Shown here: piece by piece, positions 6,756-10,640 of the stretch
Numbering within the stretch: position 1 is the stretch's first letter
Layout: each line of letters opens with the position of its first letter
Assembly (NCBI GenBank): GCA_051004735.1
Contig: JBPCKA010000052.1
Coordinates: 1 to 10,640 of the forward strand
Reading direction: 5' to 3'
DNA from: Euzebya sp051004735
GTDB taxonomy: Bacteria > Actinomycetota > Nitriliruptoria > Euzebyales > Euzebyaceae
DNA: 10,640 nucleotides
Translations under genes and position numbers: made by a program
Notes under the pieces: generated by a model
What the model was told of the DNA's origin: nothing
Seen by the model: the letters and a program-made list of their open reading frames with translations, nothing else
Database searches by the model: none

Positions 6756-7334
6756 GCCGGGTACTCCCTGCGCGGCCCGGGCCGCACGTCGTGATCTTCC
6801 CGCCGCGCTCAGGACCACGATGAACAGGGTCAGGACCACTAACGCACCAGGGATGGTCAGAACGGTCAGTACACCTTCGACCACGTCTTGGTCCGAGCCC
6901 AGGGTGAAGGTCAGGTACAACGCCAGGGTCGCCACCGTCCCGGTGAGCGCAGAGGTGAGCGCGGTCGCAAACGGCGGCAGCCGCCGATGGGTCAACGCGG
7001 CCGTGCCGCCGGCAACCAGACCGGACAAGAACCCGGTGAACAACCCCGCGATCCCACCGAAGATCACGGCGAACAGGATGCCGGCGCCGATGAGTGCCTC
7101 GAAGGCCGGCTCGTCGACCCGCGTCCCGGCAGTCACTCCGAAGACGATTCCCAGCACCACCGCCACCAGCGTGCCGACCACGGCCCCGATCAACGTGGTG
7201 CTCCCCCACACCACCAAGAGCATCTTCAGTCCCGGCCACGGCGCGGGCCGCCGGCCGGGTAACGGGGGCAACTGCGGCGGACCGGCCGGCCAGGACGGGC
7301 CGGGTGTGCCAGGCGGCCATGGTGCTGTGCCCAT
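6741..7334 (-). CDS. Four-helix membrane protein with proline-rich N-terminus
   Basis: This 197-residue protein is of unknown function. Residues about 3-35 are rich in Pro, Gly and Trp (WPPGTPGPSWPAGPPQLPPL), a cytoplasmic tail often seen in actinobacterial membrane proteins. Four hydrophobic segments follow at about 38-62 (LLVVWGSTTLIGAVVGTLVA), 75-110 (two glycine-rich helices or one long one around AVIFGGIAGLFTGFLSGLVA), 122-142 (TALTSALTGTVATLALYLTF) and 150-178 (LTVLTIPGALVVLTLFIVVL). The short C-terminus is basic. The reading frame is open further upstream to 7436, but ATG 7334 is chosen because GGAGAAGGGA lies 7-16 nt before it and the membrane-protein composition begins there. No catalytic motif is visible. 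It converges on the small acidic gene, overlapping it by 15 nt. Confidence 0.7.
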   Translation of the reverse strand: MGTAPWPPGTPGPSWPAGPPQLPPLPGRRPAPWPGLKMLLVVWGSTTLIGAVVGTLVAVVLGIVFGVTAGTRVDEPAFEALIGAGILFAVIFGGIAGLFTGFLSGLVAGGTAALTHRRLPPFATALTSALTGTVATLALYLTFTLGSDQDVVEGVLTVLTIPGALVVLTLFIVVLSAAGRSRRAARAAQGVPGSPLV

Positions 7335-7403
7335 CGCTTGTCCCTTCTCCTCGTGTCGACCGTCACCCCGCATCGTAGTTCGCTGACGGAGGAGTCCCGC
7401 GAG

Positions 7404-7433
7404 TTCTCCGTAACAAGATCTGAGTGCTACTCT
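7404..7433 (+). promoter_or_regulatory. Possible tRNA-Pro promoter
   Basis: An extended -10-like TGcTACTCT (7425-7433) lies 33 nt before the tRNA, with a poor -35 (TTCTCC, 7404-7409) 18 nt upstream. The 132-nt gap 7335-7466 must hold both this promoter and the one for the divergent membrane-protein gene. Nothing else distinct is visible in it. Confidence 0.3.
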
Positions 7434-7466
7434 CATCGCTCAACCGAGTTGCCTCGCGCACCTCTC

Positions 7467-7545
7467 CGGGATGTGGCCTAGTTTGGTCTAGGGCGCCGGT
7501 CTGGGGGACCGGAGATCCAGGGTTCAAATCCCTGCATCCCGACCA
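7467..7545 (+). tRNA. tRNA-Pro(GGG), CCA encoded
   Basis: The gene folds completely by eye. The acceptor stem is CGGGATG (7467-7473) with CATCCCG (7535-7541). The D stem is GCCT/GGGC, with GG in the loop. The anticodon stem is CCGGT/ACCGG, with loop CT-GGG-GG. The variable region has five bases. The T stem is CAGGG/CCCTG, with loop TTCAAAT. Discriminator A7542 and CCA (7543-7545) follow. The anticodon GGG at 7503-7505 reads the proline codon CCC. The C1-G72 pair, A73 and G37 are the known identity features of bacterial tRNA-Pro. An integrase gene begins shortly downstream, so the 3' part of this gene is the likely attachment site of the neighbouring element. The full tRNA remains intact. Confidence 0.97.
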
Positions 7546-7554
7546 TCACGAAGT

Positions 7555-7597
7555 CCCTGACAGGCGGCATGAGTATGCCGCTGAGCAGGGCCTTTGT
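7555..7597 (+). terminator. Two-part hairpin after tRNA-Pro, probable terminator
   Basis: CCCTG (7555-7559) pairs with CAGGG (7586-7590). Inside a symmetric 3x3 internal loop, GGCGGCAT (7563-7570) pairs with ATGCCGCT (7575-7582, ending in a G-T pair) around a GAGT loop. A short T-rich stretch (cctttgt) follows. It lies 10 nt after the tRNA CCA and would end tRNA transcription. Because it lies in the attachment region it might instead belong to the recombination site. Confidence 0.5.
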
Positions 7598-7678
7598 CGT
7601 ACCAGGACGAGGTTTACGGCTCTCCTTCCTCTCCTGTGCCATGGCGAACAGATGTGCGCTTTGGGCGCGTTCTGAGCC

Positions 7679-7722
7679 TTGTGCCACACACATCATGTGG
7701 CAATCGTGTGGCACAATTGACA
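7679..7722. repeat. 11-bp inverted repeat with three TGTGGCA copies and a TTGACA
   Basis: TTGTGCCACAC (7679-7689) and GTGTGGCACAA (7706-7716) are perfect inverted copies separated by 16 nt. A third copy of the TGTGGCA core lies in the spacer (7696-7702), exactly 11 nt from the right-hand copy at 7707-7713, about one helical turn. TTGACA (7717-7722) follows directly, although no good -10 is found 16-19 nt after it. The group lies between the tRNA and the integrase gene, where arm-type integrase/Xis sites or a repressor operator would be expected. Confidence 0.6.
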
Positions 7723-7818
7723 GTCTGAGGCCGAACGGTCCCGTCCTGGCAAGTCACGGTCGGTAGCGTTGAGGGGGGCGGCATCGGCGCGAAGACCAAG
7801 ACAAGGAGAGGTCGATGC
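7695..7818 (+). pseudogene. N-terminal part of the integrase, apparently frameshifted
   Basis: From ATG 7695 one frame reads G-T-I-D-S-L-R-P-N-G (to 7739), then runs out at TAG 7764. The next frame, open from 7729 but without any ATG, GTG or TTG before 7819, reads P-S-W-Q-V-T-V-G (from 7741) and continues through K-T-K-T-R-R-G into the integrase. Skipping one C of the CCC at 7740-7742 joins them as RPNGPSWQVTV, the usual opening of the arm-binding N-terminal domain of this integrase type. I infer a one-base insertion, real or a sequencing error. Confidence 0.5.
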
Positions 7819-8958
7819 TTGGAGCAGGCCGAGGCCCACGCCTATGGCGCCAAGATGGTCGCCGACCCCTCAGCGGATAACACCCGAGGCAAGCCGTTCG
7901 TCGAGGTCGCCCGGGATTGGCTGGCCATTCAGCGAGGCATGGACCTCAAGGTCACCACCATCAACCAGTATGAGAGCCAGCTGAAGAACTGGATCATGCC
8001 CACCCACGGCCGCTGGGGGTTTTGCGATTACCGGATCACCTCTGTAACCGGCGGGGACATCCAGCGACTCCTCGGAGAGATGCAGAAGCAAGGCCTGTCG
8101 GGGTCGACGCGCAAGCAGGTGTTCGGCCTAGTCGGGATGATCGGTGACTACGCGCTGGCGGAGGGGCTCATCCGTGCCAATCCGCAGGACCAGGTGCCCC
8201 GAAACCGGCGGCCCTCCAACAAGCGTGCGCGGTCACCTCAGCCACTGTCTTCCGAGGAGGCCCACGCGATCCACGACCGGATCGCCGAGCAGCGCTACGA
8301 CGTGCATGTCGACTACGCGCTGATGGTTCTGATCGCCTTCTACCAGGGCATGCGGTTCTCCGAGATCGCAGGCATCCGCCGGCGAGACCTCAACCTGAAG
8401 TCAAAGACGCTGCACGTGGCCAATCCCGCCAAGAACGGGGACGCACGGACCATGCCGATGTTGGGCCCGATGCCAGGCACGCTCCGCAATTACGTGAGCG
8501 AGCTCGGGCTGAAGCCGGCCGACCTGTTGTTCCCGGCGCTTGGCGGGCGCAGCCTGCCGTGGTTGAAGGTCCGTCGGGCCAAGGAGATGCGTGCCGCTGG
8601 CGCGGTCCTGCGGGAGATCGCCGAGGAGTTGGACGTGTCGATAGCGATGGCCCGCACCTACAGCCTGGCCACGCCCGATGACCGGCCGCGCGGGACCGAT
8701 CCGGTCACCCGTGGCTACTACCGCAAGAACCTATGGGACCCGGCCGTGGAAGCGCTGGGCCTTCCCGAGCGGCAGTTCCGAGACCTTCGGAACTCCTGCA
8801 TCCGCGCTCTGCTGACCGGCGGGATCGACGGGCGACGCTGGCCACCGGACCTGGTGCAACAGTTCATCGGTCACTCCGACTCACGAATGACCATGGACGT
8901 CTACCACCAGATCTATGACACCGACGTGCAGCGCTTCGCATTCAGCGCAGACACCTGA
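7819..8958 (+). CDS. int: Tyrosine-type site-specific integrase with internal HTH insert
   Basis: From the only available start (TTG 7819, with AAGGAG 10 nt upstream) the protein has 379 residues. Residues about 25-125 are the SAM-like core-binding domain (FVEVARDWL, TTINQYESQLKNWIMP). The catalytic domain follows: R179 in GMRFSEI, K205 in NPAKNGDAR, R324 in FRDLRNS, H352 in FIGHSDSRMT and the nucleophile Y362 in MDVYHQIYD. Box II normally reads HxxR; here it is R321-D-L-R324. Between LFPALGG (about 237-243) and RGYYRKNLWDPAVEALGL (about 298-315) sits an extra segment of about 50 residues. It contains a typical helix-turn-helix (KEMRAAGAVLREIAEELDVS, residues 255-274). The enzyme should integrate the element at the adjacent tRNA-Pro. 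Its 3' end overlaps the convergent xis-like gene by 17 nt. Upstream sequence suggests that the true N-terminal domain was lost by a frameshift, so activity is uncertain. Confidence 0.9.
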   Translation: MEQAEAHAYGAKMVADPSADNTRGKPFVEVARDWLAIQRGMDLKVTTINQYESQLKNWIMPTHGRWGFCDYRITSVTGGDIQRLLGEMQKQGLSGSTRKQVFGLVGMIGDYALAEGLIRANPQDQVPRNRRPSNKRARSPQPLSSEEAHAIHDRIAEQRYDVHVDYALMVLIAFYQGMRFSEIAGIRRRDLNLKSKTLHVANPAKNGDARTMPMLGPMPGTLRNYVSELGLKPADLLFPALGGRSLPWLKVRRAKEMRAAGAVLREIAEELDVSIAMARTYSLATPDDRPRGTDPVTRGYYRKNLWDPAVEALGLPERQFRDLRNSCIRALLTGGIDGRRWPPDLVQQFIGHSDSRMTMDVYHQIYDTDVQRFAFSADT

Positions 8959-9166
8959 CGGTGCACCGCTCCAGGTAGCTGGCCAAGGCGGACTCGGGCA
9001 CGCGGATGGTCCGCATGCCAATGCGGACATGGCCGAGGTCACGGACCTCGATGAGCCGGTGGACCGTCGCGGTGCTCACGTTCAGGCGCTCGGCGACCTG
9101 GCGCACGGACATCAAGACATCCGTGACGGGCGAGGTGTCCTGGTGTGCTCCTGCCGACGCCTTCAT
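8942..9166 (-). CDS. Xis-like helix-turn-helix protein
   Basis: The 74-residue protein contains an excisionase-type MerR-like HTH (residues about 19-66: MSVRQVAERLNVSTATVHRL, then GHVRIGMRTIRVPESALASY). This HTH_17 pattern is shared by directionality factors and plasmid regulators. Such proteins bend attachment-site DNA and turn integrases toward excision, or act as small repressors. ATG 9166 overlaps the stop of the upstream frame by 4 nt (ATGA); an alternative ATG at 9112 gives a 56-residue protein beginning right at the HTH. Neither has a strong ribosome site. It converges on the integrase with a 17-nt overlap of the coding ends. That is unusual, because xis usually lies upstream of int on the same strand. 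Beside an integrase, excisionase is the best guess; a transcriptional regulator is the alternative. Confidence 0.75.
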   Translation of the reverse strand: MKASAGAHQDTSPVTDVLMSVRQVAERLNVSTATVHRLIEVRDLGHVRIGMRTIRVPESALASYLERCTVRCLR

Positions 9167-9591
9167 CGCAGGCTGTCCGACTGCCGCGTCCCGCGGGGGC
9201 GCTCTTGTAGTGCCAGTCGGACCATCCCGCGGCGTTCGGCCATAAGTTGGGACCAGTAGGTCATCATGAATGCTCCAATGGACTCGGCGCCTGTCGCCAC
9301 AACAGACGTCCTAGTGCTCAGGTGTCCACGGTTCCCCTCAAGGTGAACCGTCTGCCCACCAACGAGGCGCCACGCCCACACCGTCGCCACCGGCGTTCAG
9401 TCCACCAACCGCCGACCACCCACCAGCAACCAGACCAGCCCACACCTTCCAGCGGCATACAGCCCAACGACCAGGCTGGCCACCGCGATCCCGATGATGA
9501 CGACCTGCAACACCGACTGCCCCAGCAACACCCCCCGACGAGGGAACCGCGACAACCTGACCGCAGGAACCCCCACCGTCCCGCCGGTCAC
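9163..9591 (-). pseudogene. Remnant of a conjugation (SCO6880-like) membrane protein gene, broken by TGA
   Basis: From GTG 9591 the frame encodes VRLSRFPRRGVLLGQSVLQV followed by a hydrophobic segment (VVIIGIAVASLVVGLYAAG), then GGRRLVD and a TGA at 9399-9397. Reading on in the same frame gives TPVATVWAWRLVGGQTVHLE. The two parts look like one protein start. The pattern (basic patch, GVLLG, membrane helix, then R-x-L-x-E/D-W-x-P and a W-x-W-R segment) is what I recall for the N-terminus of SCO6880-family proteins in actinobacterial T4SS-like conjugation loci, where Trp stands at the TGA position. One TGG-to-TGA change would explain the break. Family-like sequence fades after about residue 80, and the frame stops at 9163, far short of the expected several hundred residues. 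The tail from ATG 9267 (34 residues, preceded by GGAG) could be a separate tiny gene. The family match is from memory. Confidence 0.45.
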
Positions 9592-9618
9592 GACGACGAA
9601 CCTGTCGTCGGACCGGCG
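9582..9618. repeat. 15-bp hairpin between the ATPase fragment and the membrane-protein remnant
   Basis: CGCCGGTC (9582-9589), one bulged A (9590) and CGACGAC (9591-9597) face GTCGTCG (9604-9610) and GACCGGCG (9611-9618) across a GAACCT loop. Every base of both arms pairs except the bulge. No T-run follows on either strand. The GTG start of the remnant (9591-9589) lies inside the stem. It could be a terminator of the actinobacterial type, a translation-blocking structure, or part of a transfer or replication site. Confidence 0.6.
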
Positions 9619-9797
9619 CCAGCCGACGGCGGCGACAGGTGGTTCACCCGGCCCCCTCCCGGTCGCTGGCCGAAGAGCCTGGGGACCCGTGTCCGCAACC
9701 CGCTGAGGAGGACCCGAGCCCCGCGATCGAGGTCAGCGCGGATCGGACCGAACGATGGTGAGGTCGAGGTGCTCCGCCGTATCGAACTCGCGCACAC
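9588..9797 (-). pseudogene. Possible 3' end of a lost upstream gene
   Basis: A minus-strand frame rich in Pro, Gly and Ser (LFGQRPGGGRVNHLSPPSAG, ending TTGSSS) stops at TGA 9590-9588. The stop overlaps the GTG start of the T4SS-like remnant by 4 nt (GTGA), the spacing of coupled genes. Low-complexity Pro/Gly/Ser tails are common at the C-terminus of the large membrane protein that precedes SCO6880-like genes. No start of its own is convincing: ATG 9797 lies inside the ATPase fragment. I read it as the tail of a gene whose body was replaced or deleted. It may instead be chance. Confidence 0.22.
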
Positions 9798-10392
9798 GAA
9801 GTTGGACCGCTCGTCGGATCTGGCGTTCTTCGACCGTGTCCCCGCTCAAGCTGCCGAAGGGATCCTTGATGGCTCGGATAAACGGGATGGCGTGCTCGAG
9901 ATCGGCTCGGAGGTTTCCCGCGAGGTACAGCCAGAAGCGTTCGCGGAGGCCGCTGTTCGCTGCGCTCTTCCACTCGTTCCAGGACATGGCCTGGAAGAGC
10001 TTCTCCAACACGATGGTGTCTAGGACGAAGGGCTGCTCCGGGAAGCCTCTGGCGATTGCCTCCTCCAGCAGCGGCTCGGGGTAGTCGCTGAGTGCCTCGA
10101 CCAGCCAGCTTGCGACAGGGTCGGGGCTATCCAACCGTTTCCACTGGAGGAACACCGATCCGTAAGGCGTGCCAGGGTCCGCCGTTGGCCACCGACTTCT
10201 CCCGTAGGGGGCAAGCGCCCCGGTCATCTCCTTCAAGGCCTCAATCAGTCGGGTCTTCCCCACGCCGTTGAGGCCGATCAACGTCGTGCATCCTGACAGC
10301 CGCACCTGTCCTTCTAGGCCGTAGCCATGCCCGTCCTCGATCTCAAGACCGATGAGCCGCAACGATGAGACGTTATCCATAGCAGGCAGCAT
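9733..10392 (-). CDS. Truncated P-loop (AAA/SMC-like) ATPase N-terminal fragment
   Basis: The 219-residue protein opens with a strand-rich segment (SSLRLIGLEIEDGHGYGLEG, then VRLSGCTTLIGLNGVGKT). A Walker A motif, G-L-N-G-V-G-K-T, occupies residues 40-47, exactly as in ABC-type or OLD-like AAA ATPases with N-terminal nucleotide-binding sites. The remainder (PYGSVFLQWKRLDSPDPVAS, WNEWKSAANSGLRERFWLYL) is soluble and mixed helical. No Walker B, signature motif or switch His is visible before the stop at 9733. Relatives I know of are about twice as long or more, so it is probably truncated at its C-terminus. Full-length relatives in mobile elements are often parts of phage-defence systems, but no partner gene is visible here. 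Starts at 10392 and 10380 (MDNVSSL) are both possible; neither has a clear ribosome site. Confidence 0.6.
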   Translation of the reverse strand: MLPAMDNVSSLRLIGLEIEDGHGYGLEGQVRLSGCTTLIGLNGVGKTRLIEALKEMTGALAPYGRSRWPTADPGTPYGSVFLQWKRLDSPDPVASWLVEALSDYPEPLLEEAIARGFPEQPFVLDTIVLEKLFQAMSWNEWKSAANSGLRERFWLYLAGNLRADLEHAIPFIRAIKDPFGSLSGDTVEERQIRRAVQLRVREFDTAEHLDLTIVRSDPR

Positions 10393-10640
10393 CGCACGGT
10401 CCAGCGATGCCGAGGAGCGGCTCTAGCGAGACTGACGGTGGCAGCGGAGCAGGTCAGGACACCGAGCGGTGCGTCACGCGGCACGGACAGGCGTGTCCAC
10501 CGACACGGGAGAGCAGATCGGCGGGTGCTCTGCGCTGCCTGGGCCAATCCTGACGCGGTCAGAGGAGCAAGGTTTCCACTACAGCATCAAGAAGCCGTCG
10601 CTGCCGCCGGCGAGTTTCGGGTGTGCGGTCGGGGATCCCC
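10393..10640. other. Region without a confident gene at the right edge
   Basis: This stretch probably holds the promoter of the ATPase fragment, but no clear -35/-10 pair was found. On the plus strand a frame opens after a TGA near 10432 and runs to the edge. From GTG 10469 it reads, near its end, S-E-E-Q-G-F-H-Y-S-I-K-K-P-S-L-P-P-A-S-F. The composition of that last part looks gene-like, but the upstream part is Arg-rich and unconvincing. It could be the start of a gene continuing to the right, or a remnant. Confidence 0.25.

Larger units (their letters stand above)
7467..10640. mobile_element. Integrated element at tRNA-Pro, partly decayed, right end outside window
   Basis: The change from conserved core genes to an integrase, an Xis-like HTH gene, broken genes and a stray ATPase fragment begins exactly at the 3' end of a tRNA gene. 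That is the classic arrangement of tyrosine-integrase islands and ICEs. The intact tRNA end would be attL. A copy of the tRNA 3' end (the GGTTCAAATCCC T-arm) was looked for further right and not seen, so the right end lies beyond base 10640 or has been lost. A T4SS-like gene remnant suggests descent from a conjugative element. The start is set at the tRNA because the core site cannot be delimited without attR. Confidence 0.65.

Noticed and set aside
7478..7714. Minus-strand frame across the tRNA encoding a MQGFEPWISGPPD-like peptide
   Set aside because: This peptide is the antisense translation of the conserved tRNA T-arm and anticodon arm, a well-known false gene in databases.
9328..9351. 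7-bp inverted repeat ACGGTTC/GAACCGT with a 10-nt loop
   Set aside because: It lies inside the remnant coding frame, is short and wide-looped, and lacks the context of a terminator or operator.
9644..9973. 109-codon minus-strand frame inside the ATPase fragment
   Set aside because: It is a shadow of the ATPase frame, with low-complexity Arg/Ser/Pro composition and no ribosome site.
9247..10023. 258-codon open frame on the plus strand
   Set aside because: It is rich in Pro, Arg, His and Gln and lies antisense to the Walker A protein and the T4SS-like remnant, which read better.
10631..10640. Palindrome GGGGATCCCC at the very end of the window
   Set aside because: A 10-bp palindrome is too short to interpret, and the window edge may be arbitrary or a contig end.
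1..10640. CRISPR array, rRNA, insertion-sequence ends or long tandem repeats
   Set aside because: Looked for across the window; no regularly spaced repeats, rRNA-like segments or transposase motifs were seen.

Overview
The window is high-GC DNA with GTG/ATG starts, tightly overlapping genes and a gene order strongly reminiscent of the pgsA2-gcvH-garA-Rv1828(ftsR)-Rv1829-Rv1830 neighbourhood of mycobacteria and other Actinomycetota. I infer an actinobacterial chromosome; the genus cannot be told from the sequence alone. The right-hand third is an integrated, partly decayed mobile element.

Left part (1-1424, + strand): the 3' part of a CapA-type metallophosphatase gene, then an Lrp/AsnC regulator. 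A 19-bp palindrome lies across the end of capA, upstream of the regulator. The regulator converges on the core cluster.

Core cluster (1437-6471, - strand, read from right to left): CDP-alcohol phosphatidyltransferase, glycine cleavage H protein, zinc-ribbon FHA protein (GarA/OdhI type), FtsR-type MerR regulator, D-alanyl-D-alanine carboxypeptidase, bifunctional-nuclease-family protein and a second MerR regulator (Rv1830/ResR type). Stops and starts overlap by 1-4 nt in the garA-ftsR-dac run. This groups phospholipid synthesis, one-carbon metabolism, 2-oxoglutarate control, division control and cell-wall trimming. A short acidic protein gene diverges from the phosphatidyltransferase and converges on a four-helix membrane protein gene (6741-7334, -).

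Right part (7467-10640): an intact tRNA-Pro(GGG) with encoded CCA marks the left edge of the element. It is followed by a hairpin, an inverted repeat with three TGTGGCA copies, and a tyrosine integrase reading away from the tRNA. An Xis-like HTH gene converges on the integrase. Behind it are the remains of what looks like a conjugation (T4SS) gene, broken by an in-frame TGA, and a 219-residue protein with a Walker A motif that ends too early for an ATPase. The integrase carries an apparent helix-turn-helix insert inside its catalytic domain, an Arg in place of the usual box II His, and signs of a one-base frameshift near its N-terminus. The right end of the element is not in the window: I found no second copy of the tRNA 3' end.
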